A DNA stretch of 39,533 nt from OLB6 sp964493635 (GCA_964493635.1 CAZBOW010000022.1:1-39533); one strand, 5' to 3'. Counted from the stretch's first letter, positions 1 through 8,316 are shown. Numbers and translations: made by a program. Notes: generated by a model not told the origin, from the letters alone.

Positions 1-235
1 CGCCAACGACGCGATTCAGGGGTAGCCAAAAGCCTTGGTCGAGGCCGCTGCCCACGGTAACAACCGTGCGACCAACAATAGCCTGACCAATCGTGGCAGA
101 AAGTGCGCGCGGACCGTTGGTAATGAGTTGTGATCCGCCATTGGCGATCACACTCCAGTTCAACTCCGTCTGTGCGTTTGAGGTGGCTACAACCGATACC
201 AGACCGGCTGCAGCAAGCAGTACCCACCGTTTCAT
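1..235 (-). CDS. N-terminal part of a secreted T9SS-type protein (partial, runs off window)
   Basis: Read from 235 leftwards, this gives a start MKRWVLLAAAGLVSVVATSN-AQ, a typical signal peptide with cleavage after NAQ. A short module follows with the pattern 'ANGG...SATIGQAIVG...LDQGFW'. The IGQ..VG / GFW signature recurs at the N-terminus of many Bacteroidota surface proteins that end in a type IX secretion sorting domain. Only 78 codons are inside the window; the C-terminus, where such a sorting domain would sit, is missing. The gene lies downstream of queC on the same strand, separated by 137 bases that hold a nested inverted repeat, so it probably has its own control. The class assignment is inferred from the N-terminal module; the specific function is unknown. 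Confidence 0.7.
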   Translation of the reverse strand, partial: MKRWVLLAAAGLVSVVATSNAQTELNWSVIANGGSQLITNGPRALSATIGQAIVGRTVVTVGSGLDQGFWLPLNRVVG

Positions 236-326
236 ACGCTCCCTTGCGAAATACACATGCGAAGACACGTCCCCCAAGGAGGACTACTCCACAACAATTG
301 AGCACGAAACTATGGGTTGTACTCTT

Positions 327-375
327 CTGAAATCTTACGTAGAAATACGTAATTCTCCGATTTCAGGAAATCTTA
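327..375. repeat. Nested inverted repeats between queC and the T9SS-type gene
   Basis: An 18-base perfect palindrome, TTACGTA-GAAA-TACGTAA (335-352), sits inside a second inverted repeat, CTGAAATC (327-334) with GATTTCAG (359-366). The 9-mer GAAATCTTA also occurs twice in direct orientation (329-337, 367-375). In RNA from the minus strand, the two arm pairs can stack into one long stem with a 6-base bulge and a UUUC loop. There is no U-tract, so it may be an operator or a structured RNA rather than a standard terminator. It overlaps the stop of queC by three bases. Confidence 0.6.
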
Positions 376-1068
376 TGCACAGGGACTGGCATACGGGATG
401 GGGTCGACCTCCCCAGCCTGACGAAATCCACGCAGCCGGAGCTGGCAGGAATCACAGGTGCCACAGGCCAGATCATTTGCCTGGTAGCACGACCACGTGT
501 ACTGCAGGGGCGCTGCTAGGCGCAGGCCGTCCCGAACGATGTCGGCCTTGGTGTGGTGGATCACCGGAGTCAGGATCTGAATACGGGAGCCCGGCTTTGT
601 GCCGGTATCAATCACGGCCTGAAAGGCTTGGAAGAAGGATTCCCGGCAATCGGGGTAGCCAGAGGAATCTTCCTGGACGGCCCCGATGAACAATGCCGAT
701 GCTCCCAGGACCTCGGCCCAGCTGGTGCCAATGGCCAGAATATTGGCGTTCCGGAATGGTACGTACGTATTGGGAATGTGGTGCTCCACCACGCCGGTGT
801 TGGGAATCTCCAGACGGCTGTCCGTTAGAGAGCTACCACCGATGGCTGCCAGGTGGGAGATATCCACCACCAAACGCCGGTTGATCTGGTAGTGATCGCA
901 GATATCATGAAAGGCTTGGAGTTCGCGGTCCTGGGTGCGTTGCCCGTAGTTTACATGGAGAGCCGCTGGCTGGAATCCCTGATCAATAGCCATTGCCAGC
1001 GTCACACAGGAGTCCAAGCCGCCCGATAACAAGACGACAGCTGTCGGTGCAGGAGGTGAGGCCGTCAT
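373..1068 (-). CDS. queC: 7-cyano-7-deazaguanine synthase QueC
   Basis: This 231-residue enzyme converts 7-carboxy-7-deazaguanine plus ammonia and ATP to preQ0 in queuosine biosynthesis. The PP-loop ATP-binding motif SGGLDS is at residues 15-20. The C-terminal zinc site shows as four cysteines at about 194, 202, 205 and 208 (C-x7-C-x2-C-x2-C). Length and order fit the family. The ATG overlaps the stop of the upstream thioredoxin-like gene by four bases (1065-1068), which suggests translational coupling. No other queuosine genes lie in the window, so this gene appears to ride at the end of the ribosomal/frr unit. Confidence 0.95.
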   Translation of the reverse strand: MTASPPAPTAVVLLSGGLDSCVTLAMAIDQGFQPAALHVNYGQRTQDRELQAFHDICDHYQINRRLVVDISHLAAIGGSSLTDSRLEIPNTGVVEHHIPNTYVPFRNANILAIGTSWAEVLGASALFIGAVQEDSSGYPDCRESFFQAFQAVIDTGTKPGSRIQILTPVIHHTKADIVRDGLRLAAPLQYTWSCYQANDLACGTCDSCQLRLRGFRQAGEVDPIPYASPCA

Positions 1069-2255
1069 TTTCCGGAGCGAATCTTCCCGAGAAGGTCGCG
1101 GGTGGGCTGCAGATCGTCGGCATTCACTCCCGACTGCTCGCCACGCTCAAGGGCTCGTGTGGCAGCTGCCTCAGCCCCTTGCAGATCTCCTGCCTTGAAT
1201 TGCAGTGCCGCATAGGTATCCCAAATGCCCCACGTAATCGATTCGTTGGACGTGGTCATCGATGGCTCCATGACGGCAATGGCAGCACGCACCACCGAAG
1301 CATCACTGCATTTTTCGTACACGGCCCAACAGTGCTCATTTACGACCGAGATATCGATCGTTCCAGCGGCAAACTCCGTAGTAAGGCGGTCGATCAACTG
1401 TGGCCATCGCTGCTGTGTTGCGTGCATCTGCAACCACAAGCCTGCAGCCATGGAGGCTTGATCGGGAAGCTGGGAAGGGGCCTTGGCAAGGATCGCGGAT
1501 AGCTCGGCGTCGTTGCCCTGCTTGATAGCTGCGCCCGCGCGGTCGTAGATCGTGCGGTACACGCGTTGTGGTACTTCCAACCCGTACAGTACACTGAGCG
1601 TATCGTAGTGCTTAACAATCCACTGTTCCCATGTATCGCTTACGGCACATCGATTAAGCACCGTCCATACAACTTCGTTCAATGGGTCCGATTGCGCTGC
1701 CAGCCAAGCCTCGACGGTGTCTGCCGACGGCATCGTGCGATCCTTGTAGGGCTTGAAGGCCTCGCGCAGGAACGACGGATAGGCTGGGCTCACCGACGAG
1801 TTTGAAACCCCGGCAAAGACTTGCTGTGTGGACGGATCCAGAGCCTTACGCAGCTCGGGAAGGAAGTCCACCGGTGGCCGGTAGCCGAACATGCGGTACA
1901 CCAGCGTTCCGTCGGGCGTGAATACCAAGAACTGCGGGAAGCTCGAGATACGGTACCGCATGGCAACATCAATGCCGAAGCCCCGTTCCATCTCGATCTT
2001 CACGCTTACGAAGTTTGCGTTCATAAACGCTGCAACCGTCGAATCGGCAAACGTGTTGCGATCCATCACCTTGCACCAGCCACACCAGTCCGTGTAGGCA
2101 TCAAGGAACAGATACTTCTGCTCGGCCTTGGCTGCTGCCGTTGCCTCCTGCCACGACGCTGGCGTACGGAACTCCGTTCCGGTGGCAGCAGGTGTTGCAG
2201 GAGCCATGGCCAGAAGGAGCAGGCCGGCTACGACAGCAATACGGCGTATCATCAT
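1065..2255 (-). CDS. Exported thioredoxin-fold protein with C-terminal helical region
   Basis: The 396-residue protein starts with a signal peptide (MMIRRIAVVAGLLLLAMAPA...). A thioredoxin-like domain follows, with active site CGWC at residues 58-61 and the cis-proline in 'SFPQF' near residue 107. The context 'DAYTDWCGWCKVMD' is typical of the Thioredoxin_7/DUF255-like periplasmic group. Residues from about 150 onward are helical, with no recognised catalytic motif, and look like a TPR-type scaffold. It overlaps frr by four bases upstream and queC by four bases downstream, so all three are probably co-translated. A role in periplasmic disulfide exchange or reduction is inferred; the partner is unknown. 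Confidence 0.85.
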   Translation of the reverse strand: MMIRRIAVVAGLLLLAMAPATPAATGTEFRTPASWQEATAAAKAEQKYLFLDAYTDWCGWCKVMDRNTFADSTVAAFMNANFVSVKIEMERGFGIDVAMRYRISSFPQFLVFTPDGTLVYRMFGYRPPVDFLPELRKALDPSTQQVFAGVSNSSVSPAYPSFLREAFKPYKDRTMPSADTVEAWLAAQSDPLNEVVWTVLNRCAVSDTWEQWIVKHYDTLSVLYGLEVPQRVYRTIYDRAGAAIKQGNDAELSAILAKAPSQLPDQASMAAGLWLQMHATQQRWPQLIDRLTTEFAAGTIDISVVNEHCWAVYEKCSDASVVRAAIAVMEPSMTTSNESITWGIWDTYAALQFKAGDLQGAEAAATRALERGEQSGVNADDLQPTRDLLGKIRSGK

Positions 2256-2812
2256 TCCTCCATGACTTCAGCTTCTTTCGCAGCCAACACCGTATCGATC
2301 TCCTTGACGGCCCGGTCGGTGTGTTTCTGCACCTCGTCCTCGCCGCGCTTGCGATCGTCCTCCGAGAAGTGTTCGGTTTTTTCGGCCTTCTTTAGATCCT
2401 CGTTGGCATCGCGACGAATGTTTCGCACGGCTACTTTCGCATCCTCGGCTAGCTTTTTGCACTGCTTAACGATGTCGAGGCGGCGCTCCTCGGTAAGGGG
2501 CGGAACGTTGATTCGGATCACCTGTCCATCGTTCTGCGGTGTGATGCCGATGTTCGCGGCTAGAATAGCGCGCTCAATGGCCCCAATCGTCGTGGCATCC
2601 CACGGTTGGATCAGAATGGAACGCGCATCAGGAGTGGAGATGCCCCCTACCTGCTGAATGGGCGTTGGTTCGCCGTAGTATTCTACCTTGATGTTTTCCA
2701 ACAGCGAAGCCGATGCACGCCCGGTACGTACCTTGGAGAGTTGGGACTTCAGGTGCTCAACAGCCTTGTTCATCAGGCCGTCGGCATGCTTTGTAATGTC
2801 TTGTACTGGCAT
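2252..2812 (-). CDS. frr: Ribosome recycling factor
   Basis: At 186 residues this is the normal family length. The protein, together with EF-G, splits post-termination ribosomes. The N-terminal helix 'LSKVRTGRAS' and the 'YYGEPTPIQQVGGISTPDAR' region are family hallmarks, and the protein ends in the long charged helix of domain I. It starts six bases after pyrH ends, in the standard order tsf-pyrH-frr, and its stop overlaps the next ATG (ATGA at 2252-2255). Confidence 0.98.
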   Translation of the reverse strand: MPVQDITKHADGLMNKAVEHLKSQLSKVRTGRASASLLENIKVEYYGEPTPIQQVGGISTPDARSILIQPWDATTIGAIERAILAANIGITPQNDGQVIRINVPPLTEERRLDIVKQCKKLAEDAKVAVRNIRRDANEDLKKAEKTEHFSEDDRKRGEDEVQKHTDRAVKEIDTVLAAKEAEVMEE

Positions 2813-2818
2813 GAGGTG

Positions 2819-3532
2819 TTAGTCCTTCACGAGTGTGGCTACATCGTCGCCCAGGAGCAGCCGGCGCAGATTCCCGCGCTGGTTCATGTCGAACACATGG
2901 ATAGGCCGCGAATTCTCCTGAGCCATGGTCAGGGCCGTAAGGTCCATAACCCGCAGACCACGCTGGAGCGCCTCCTTGAACGTGATCTCTGGGAATCGGA
3001 TGGCATCGGCATGTTTTTCGGGATCCTTGTCGTAGACGCCATCAACGCGCGTCCCCTTCAGGACGGCCTCGGCATCGATTTCAACGGCTCGCAGCACAGC
3101 GGCCGTGTCCGTCGTGAAGAACGGACTGCCGGTACCGGCTCCGAACACTACGACGCGCCCCTTTTCTAAATGACGGATCGCCCGACGCCGTACGAACTGC
3201 TCGGCGATCTGGTCCATCTTAATAGCAGTCTGGAGTCGAACGGGCACGCCGATCGACTCCAGAGCATTTTGAAACGCGATACAGTTGATTACCGTGGCCA
3301 ACATTCCCATGTGATCGCCGCTTACCTGGTCGATGCCAGCAGCAGCCCCTTGCACTCCACGGAAAATGTTTCCACCACCAAGGACAATTCCTACCTGTAC
3401 ACCCAGATCAACGGCTTCTTTCACATCCTCGGCAAATGCCTTCAACACGGCAGGATCGATCCCGTATTGGTGCGATCCCATCAATGCCTCACCGCTGAGT
3501 TTCAGAATGATTCGGCGGTAGATCGGTGACAT
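2819..3532 (-). CDS. pyrH: UMP kinase
   Basis: This 237-residue amino-acid-kinase-fold enzyme phosphorylates UMP to UDP in pyrimidine nucleotide synthesis. Visible motifs are 'ILKLSGEALMG' near the N-terminus, the glycine-rich loop 'GIVLGGGNIFRG', and 'GTGSPFFTTDTAA' and 'VDGVYDKDP', all characteristic of bacterial hexameric PyrH. It lies 34 bases after tsf and six bases before frr on the minus strand, as in most bacteria. The start is ATG. Confidence 0.98.
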   Translation of the reverse strand: MSPIYRRIILKLSGEALMGSHQYGIDPAVLKAFAEDVKEAVDLGVQVGIVLGGGNIFRGVQGAAAGIDQVSGDHMGMLATVINCIAFQNALESIGVPVRLQTAIKMDQIAEQFVRRRAIRHLEKGRVVVFGAGTGSPFFTTDTAAVLRAVEIDAEAVLKGTRVDGVYDKDPEKHADAIRFPEITFKEALQRGLRVMDLTALTMAQENSRPIHVFDMNQRGNLRRLLLGDDVATLVKD

Positions 3533-3566
3533 GAGGCCTCTGTGGAATGTTGATCCGTGGTAACGG

Positions 3567-4421
3567 TTAGTTCGACTCGCCCAAGTTAAAACGGTGAAAC
3601 TTCACAACCTGAACATCACCACCCGACGTCTTGCTGATCTCAGCAACCACGTCGGAGATCTTCTTCTTGGGATCCTTGACGAAGGTCTGCTCGATGAGTA
3701 CTGACTCTTCGTAGAACTTCGTGAGCTTGCCTTCAGCAATACGTGTGGCGATATCCTCTTTCTTGCCTTCTTGGATTGCCTGCTGACGGTAAATCTCCAG
3801 CTCCTTGTCGAGTGTGCCCTGATCGACCTGATCGCGATTAACGAACTGCGGTTGCATCGCTGCGATCTGCATGGCAATGTCGCGCGTGAGCGGCATCGAC
3901 TCAGCCGATGGCTTGGTGCCGTTGAATTCTACAAGAACGCCCAGGCGCGAGCCGGCATGCGTGTAATCAGTGATGTGACCGCTGGTGGTAATCCGCTCGA
4001 AGCGGCTCAAGCCAATGCGCTCGGAGAACTTTGCAAGAATCTCATCGCGATACTCCGACAAGTTCTTGCCGTTGTGCGATAGTGCCCAAATGGCATCGAC
4101 ATCGGCAACCTCGTTGGCCAGAACGGCATCGCAGATGGCGTTGGCAAATGCGACGAATTCCTCGTTGCGGGCAACGAAGTCGGTTTCGCAGTTGACTTCT
4201 ACCATCGCAGCCACAGTACCATCGGCGTTGGTCTTGGCAACAACAATGCCTTCCTTGGCATCGCGGTCGGCCCGCTTGGCAGCCGATGCTGCTCCGCGCT
4301 TGCGAAGCCACTCAATTGCCAGCTCCATATCGCCATTGGATTCATCCAAGGCCTTCTTGCAGTCGGCCATGCCTGCACCGGTTTTGTCACGCAGGTTCTT
4401 TACGTCGGCAGCTGAAATCAT
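3567..4421 (-). CDS. tsf: Translation elongation factor Ts
   Basis: EF-Ts exchanges GDP on EF-Tu. The start at 4421 gives MISAADVKNLRDKTGAGMAD, the canonical N-terminal UBA-like domain with the 'TGAGMADCKKAL' motif. The EF-Tu-contacting 'TDFVARNEEFV' sequence follows. An open frame extends 36 codons further upstream, but that part covers the rpsB-tsf spacer and is not family sequence. An AAGGAA ribosome-binding site precedes the chosen ATG. The resulting 284 residues fit the usual length. It lies 31 bases downstream of rpsB. Confidence 0.97.
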   Translation of the reverse strand: MISAADVKNLRDKTGAGMADCKKALDESNGDMELAIEWLRKRGAASAAKRADRDAKEGIVVAKTNADGTVAAMVEVNCETDFVARNEEFVAFANAICDAVLANEVADVDAIWALSHNGKNLSEYRDEILAKFSERIGLSRFERITTSGHITDYTHAGSRLGVLVEFNGTKPSAESMPLTRDIAMQIAAMQPQFVNRDQVDQGTLDKELEIYRQQAIQEGKKEDIATRIAEGKLTKFYEESVLIEQTFVKDPKKKISDVVAEISKTSGGDVQVVKFHRFNLGESN

Positions 4422-4452
4422 GTTGATGTTCCTTGTGTGAGTGTGTGGTGGC

Positions 4453-5256
4453 TTACTCAGCTTTGTCGCCGCGTCCGCGACGCTGGCGAATCTGACGGCG
4501 GACCTTACCGTCCTCCGATTCCCCTTCACCAGTACCCTGACCAGCTGCCGTGGATTCGGCCGCCTTCACGCGGGCAACCTGACGACCGTCATTGACGGCA
4601 TCAGCGATCACTTTTCCGATCAACTCGATCGCTTTCACCGAGTCGTCGTTGGCGCAAATCGGATAGTCGACCTGCTCGGGATCGGAATTCGTGTCAACGA
4701 TACCAATCACGGGAATGCCCAGAACGCGGGCTTCCTTCACGGCCAGGTGCTCACGGCTGGTGTCGACCACCACAATCAGGCCGGGCAGACGTGTCATGTC
4801 CTCGATACCACCAAATACCTTGCGCAGACGGTCTCGCTCACGGCTGAGCATCAACCGCTCTTTCTTCGTAATCTTCTCAAACGTGCCGTCGGTTTCCATC
4901 TTATCAATGGCTCCAAGGCGCTTGATCGACTTACGAATCGTTGAGAAGTTCGTCAGCATGCCACCCAACCAGCGCTCGGCAACATAGTTGGAGCCGCATG
5001 CCTTGGCCAGCTCTTCGATGGCTCCTTTGGCCTGGTTCTTGGTGCCCACGAACAGCACGCCACGACCGTGCGAGGCAACGTCGTAGGCGGCTTCTTTGGC
5101 AATGTCTACAAGGAGCTGCGTCTTGCGCAGGTCGATGATGTGGATGCCGTTGCGCTCCATGAAGATGAAGTTCCGCATCTTCGGATTCCAACGGCGTGTA
5201 AGGTGTCCGAAATGTGCTCCGGACTCAAGCAGTGCCTCGATGGTAACTGCTGGCAT
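4453..5256 (-). CDS. rpsB: 30S ribosomal protein S2
   Basis: The start at 5256 gives MPAVTIEALLESGAHFGHLT, the classic S2 N-terminus with the 'GAHFGH' motif; the upstream in-frame extension is leader sequence. Other family motifs are 'WNPKM..FIF..RNGIHIIDL', 'LFVGTKNQA', 'RWLGGMLTNF' and 'DTNSDPEQVDYPICANDDS'. The 267-residue product has a charged C-terminal tail of about 35 residues rich in E, G, R and K, beyond the conserved core. It is followed by tsf and preceded by a 132-base leader with predicted RNA structure. Confidence 0.98.
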   Translation of the reverse strand: MPAVTIEALLESGAHFGHLTRRWNPKMRNFIFMERNGIHIIDLRKTQLLVDIAKEAAYDVASHGRGVLFVGTKNQAKGAIEELAKACGSNYVAERWLGGMLTNFSTIRKSIKRLGAIDKMETDGTFEKITKKERLMLSRERDRLRKVFGGIEDMTRLPGLIVVVDTSREHLAVKEARVLGIPVIGIVDTNSDPEQVDYPICANDDSVKAIELIGKVIADAVNDGRQVARVKAAESTAAGQGTGEGESEDGKVRRQIRQRRGRGDKAE

Positions 5257-5288
5257 AGGTCTACCTTTAGGTTGTAGTGGATGAACCT

Positions 5289-5377
5289 CTGTGTGCTTCG
5301 AACAATCGGACCTGCATCGAAATCCAGGCTCCACCGATTGAATCCACACACATGTGTGTTGTGAGAATTCTCGAGAA
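5289..5377 (-). promoter_or_regulatory. Putative structured leader of rpsB
   Basis: In the 132-base rpsI-rpsB spacer, CAATCGG (5303-5309) can pair with CCGATTG (5334-5340). Inside it, CCTG (5311-5314) can pair with CAGG (5325-5328), giving a two-part stem-loop about 47 bases before the rpsB ATG. Upstream in transcription lie palindromes at 5346-5359 (ACACACATGTGTGT) and 5363-5377 (overlapping GAGAATTCTC and TTCTCGAGAA). S2 autoregulation through its own mRNA leader is known in other bacteria; that it occurs here is inference. Confidence 0.45.
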
Positions 5378-5387
5378 TACCGACAGT

Positions 5388-5775
<388 letters not shown>

Positions 5776-5815
5776 ACGTCAATCGTATTGGTGTTGCGTT
5801 CGTAATTACGCTTTA

Positions 5816-6271
5816 TTACGCTTTCGATGGATACTTCAGCTCCCATGGCTTGGGCTGCTGTGCCGAGTGCGGATGCTCGCTTCCACGGTAGACCTTCAGT
5901 TTACCGTTGATTTCACGACCCAAGCGATTCTTGGGCAGCATTCCTTTTACGGCAAGCTCGATGATGTCCTCGGGCTTGTTCTCCAACAGGCTCTTGAAGG
6001 TGCGTACGCGACCACCACCCGGATATCCGGTGTAGTGGAAGTACTCTTTCTGTTCGGCGCGCTTGCCCTCCATCTTGACCTGCTCGGCATTGATCACGAT
6101 GACAAAGTCGCCGCACTCCACGTGCGGGGTGTAGCTGGGCTTGTGCTTGCCACGCAGCAACGTTGCTACTTGGGTTGCAAGTCGGCCTACCGTCTGGCCG
6201 GCAGCATCAACTACCCACCATTGGCTTTGAACATCTTCTTTGCGCAGAGAGCGCGTAATCTTCTGGTTCAT
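5816..6271 (-). CDS. rplM: 50S ribosomal protein L13
   Basis: The protein is 151 residues. It carries the L13 motifs 'WWVVDAAGQTVGRLAT', 'LLRGKHKPSYTPH', 'GDFVIVINA', 'YPGGGR' and 'AVKGMLPKNRLGR'. It is the first gene of the ribosomal unit: a near-consensus promoter and a short hairpin lie directly upstream, and rpsI follows. Confidence 0.98.
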   Translation of the reverse strand: MNQKITRSLRKEDVQSQWWVVDAAGQTVGRLATQVATLLRGKHKPSYTPHVECGDFVIVINAEQVKMEGKRAEQKEYFHYTGYPGGGRVRTFKSLLENKPEDIIELAVKGMLPKNRLGREINGKLKVYRGSEHPHSAQQPKPWELKYPSKA

Positions 6272-6281
6272 ATCGCATCCT

Positions 6282-6297
6282 CACCCACATGGGGGTG
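6282..6297 (-). promoter_or_regulatory. Short hairpin in the rplM leader
   Basis: CACCC (6282-6286) and GGGTG (6293-6297) can form a 5-bp stem with a 6-base loop, 10-26 bases before the rplM ATG and close to its GAGG ribosome-binding site. An L13 leader controlling this operon would be reasonable, but the stem is short and the assignment is tentative. Confidence 0.3.
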
Positions 6298-6324
6298 TAC
6301 CGTCGTTGATTTTATCAGAGCTTG

Positions 6325-6356
6325 CAAAACTAATAGACAGAGCCGGTTCCACCAAA
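6325..6356 (-). promoter_or_regulatory. Bacteroidota-type promoter of rplM operon
   Basis: On the minus strand, TTTG (complement of 6353-6356), then exactly 20 bases, then TAGTTTTG (complement of 6325-6332). This matches the Bacteroidota housekeeping sigma pattern TTTG-N19/21-TAnnTTTG. Transcription would start near 6318-6320, about 47 bases before the rplM ATG. The promoter begins 16 bases past the stop of the Memo-family gene. Confidence 0.8.
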
Positions 6357-6371
6357 CGTCGCCGAAAGATA

Positions 6372-7556
6372 TTACGTGAACACCATGGTGGCACAGGTAA
6401 CCGCCGACTGGGTTTCTGCCTCTTGCCAGATTTCGTAGGCCAGCACCGTGCCCTCCCTGACCTGCAATGCCTCCAGGGCAAGCATGGTGGGTGCATGGCC
6501 ACACACACGGTACCGGTAGTCGCTATCGTGGATCAACTGGTGAAACGTGCCATGAGCCCCCTGCTCCAGAGATGCGATGAGGCTTCGATCGGCTTGCGCG
6601 ACCTCGTCGATGAGCATCGATGCCGGGACGATGTCGCCAAACTTTAGGCCAACGTGCGACAGATCACCGCTGATGAGGTACTGTGCCTTCTTCCCGGATT
6701 GGGCAACCAGCACAGAGAGCTGCTGGGCGATGCTGTTTAGGTTGGGTAGCTGTTCGGTATCCGTCCCTGTAACGAGTACGGGTAGGATTGAAAAGGAGCG
6801 GTGGCCATGCAGGTACTGCAGAACCACGGCATGCAATTCGATGGAGTGCTCCGGCTGATGGGCCACATCAGTGAGTGCAGCGCCGGGAACCTGCTGAACA
6901 CTGCGCGCCAGATCACGATCGGTCCGTACCGTTCCCAGCGGTGTGTCGAAGTCCTTTTCGGTAACAATGATGGGATCGGCTGCCCAGTAGTGGCTGGTGC
7001 CGATGATCACAAACAGATCGGCGTCGCTCTGGGCCAACACCTGCATTGCCGGAGCGTACACTGCCGGTGCGACTCGAAAGTCGAGGTGAGGCATTAGGAT
7101 GGCCCGGGGCGAGGATTCAGCCACCGTGGTGCTACGGGAGTGCGACTGCATCGCCTCCAAAAACGTCCGAAGTTCGTCGGGATCTTCCGGATACGTCTGC
7201 CCGCAACATACGGGCGGTCGAACGGTGGCGGCGTCCCAGGCCTGACGCTTCTGCTGCTCGCGTTGGCGGGCTAGTTCGCTGTCCATAAAACCCAGGTCGT
7301 CGAGTTGTGTCAGGAAGCCGCGGATCTGGAGCACTTCGGGCCCATCGACCGATACCTCCAATTGTGCAGCCAGTTCCTCCCAGGTTGTCTCCCCGTCGCA
7401 AAGCTCCAGAATGGAGACCATGTCGGCGTGAATCATCACCGGACCATCGGCCACTCCGGAGACGTCGCTCAGAATCAGATAGGGTTCCTCGGCGTCGTGT
7501 TCGCGATACACGGTTACGTCGATGGCATCGCGCAGTGTGGGCAGATATAGGTTCAC
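6372..7556 (-). CDS. amrB: AmmeMemoRadiSam system protein B (Memo family) with extra N-terminal domain
   Basis: The C-terminal two thirds (about residues 145-394) is the Memo fold. The metal/active-site positions seem retained: His in 'MPHLDF', His in 'GTSHYW', 'EHSIELHAVVLQYL', and Cys-Gly-His in 'YRVCGHAPT'. Human MEMO1 uses equivalent His/His/Cys positions. The N-terminal ~120 residues contain a small winged-helix/PqqD-like segment ('ILELCDGETTWEELAAQL') seen in bacterial members. The start is GTG, overlapping the stop of the 65-residue membrane protein (7553-7556). AMMECR1 and radical SAM partners are not in the window. The reaction is unknown; the symbol follows the system name. Confidence 0.8.
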   Translation of the reverse strand: MNLYLPTLRDAIDVTVYREHDAEEPYLILSDVSGVADGPVMIHADMVSILELCDGETTWEELAAQLEVSVDGPEVLQIRGFLTQLDDLGFMDSELARQREQQKRQAWDAATVRPPVCCGQTYPEDPDELRTFLEAMQSHSRSTTVAESSPRAILMPHLDFRVAPAVYAPAMQVLAQSDADLFVIIGTSHYWAADPIIVTEKDFDTPLGTVRTDRDLARSVQQVPGAALTDVAHQPEHSIELHAVVLQYLHGHRSFSILPVLVTGTDTEQLPNLNSIAQQLSVLVAQSGKKAQYLISGDLSHVGLKFGDIVPASMLIDEVAQADRSLIASLEQGAHGTFHQLIHDSDYRYRVCGHAPTMLALEALQVREGTVLAYEIWQEAETQSAVTCATMVFT

Positions 7557-7750
7557 GCGCCACCAATCTTTCGCGACAACGATCGGATCACCAGTATACC
7601 GGCCACACCGGCAACCACAAACAGGCCAGAGGCGATGAAGTACAGGGGCTCGCCCACCACAATGCCGGCTATCGTTGTCACAGCGGTGGCAATCGACAAC
7701 GAAACCAGGATAATGATCAGGGCAGATTGCAACGGGTTGGTTCGGGACAT
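7553..7750 (-). CDS. Small two-helix membrane protein
   Basis: A 65-residue product with two predicted transmembrane helices at about residues 10-33 and 36-58, a short polar N-terminus (MSRTNPLQ) and a basic tail (RSLSRKIGG). The frame is open further upstream, but that stretch overlaps the next gene and is not hydrophobic, so the ATG at 7750 is chosen. It sits 13 bases after the carbonic-anhydrase-like gene and overlaps the Memo gene by four bases. I do not recognise a family. Confidence 0.7.
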   Translation of the reverse strand: MSRTNPLQSALIIILVSLSIATAVTTIAGIVVGEPLYFIASGLFVVAGVAGILVIRSLSRKIGGA

Positions 7751-7763
7751 AGAAACCTCACGA

Positions 7764-8297
7764 TCAGGGGCGGTGGGTACGGACGTTCGTGTTTGAGCGG
7801 TAACTGGCAACGTAGTCGATGTAGTTCTGTGCACTCTGGTATAGCTTGGCGACCTCGACATCGGTGAGTTCGCGCACCACCTTCGCCGGCACACCGGCCA
7901 CCAGCGTCCCCTCCGGGACCTCGAATCCCTCACGGACAACGGCTCCGGCGGCAACCATCGAGTGACGGCGTACCCGAGCCCCATCCAGAATGGTGGCCTG
8001 CATCCCGATCAATACGGCATCTTCGATCGTGCAGCCGTGGAGCATGGCATGATGTCCTACCGTGACATCATTTCCAACATGAAGGGCATGCTTGTTGTAC
8101 GTGACGTGACACATCGTCAGGTCCTGAATGTTCGTACGCCGACCGATGCGGATCTCGTGGACGTCGCCACGCAGGACACAGTTAAACCATACGCTGGAAT
8201 CCTCGCCGATTTCAACATCGCCAAGAATCACCGCTCCAGGAGCTACGTAGACGCTCTGGTGAAGAACGGGGGTTTGATCGGCATAGGATATGATCAT
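7764..8297 (-). CDS. Gamma-carbonic-anhydrase-like hexapeptide-repeat protein
   Basis: The 177-residue left-handed beta-helix protein shows many hexapeptide turns ('VILGDVEIGEDSSVWFNCVLRGDV', continuing through 'VAAGAVVREG', 'VAGVPAKVVREL'). His residues in 'MCHVTYNKHALHVGNDVTVGHHAMLHGC' match the metal-binding histidines of the YrdA/PaaY/CaiE gamma-CA group. Activity as a carbonic anhydrase is not assured in this group. It lies 19 bases after the CCA-adding enzyme in the same unit. Confidence 0.9.
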   Translation of the reverse strand: MIISYADQTPVLHQSVYVAPGAVILGDVEIGEDSSVWFNCVLRGDVHEIRIGRRTNIQDLTMCHVTYNKHALHVGNDVTVGHHAMLHGCTIEDAVLIGMQATILDGARVRRHSMVAAGAVVREGFEVPEGTLVAGVPAKVVRELTDVEVAKLYQSAQNYIDYVASYRSNTNVRTHRP

Positions 8298-8316
8298 GGT
8301 TCGGGTCCTTCTATGG

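Noticed and set aside
4422..4529. N-terminal extension of EF-Ts
   Set aside because: The extension covers the rpsB-tsf spacer; the family N-terminus MISAADVKNL with AAGGAA upstream sets the start at 4421.
5257..5349. N-terminal extension of S2
   Set aside because: The extra residues fall in the structured leader; the family N-terminus starts at 5256.
7132..7566. Arg-rich minus-strand open frame overlapping the Memo gene start
   Set aside because: Out of frame with the clear Memo-family protein and of low-complexity composition typical of shadow frames.
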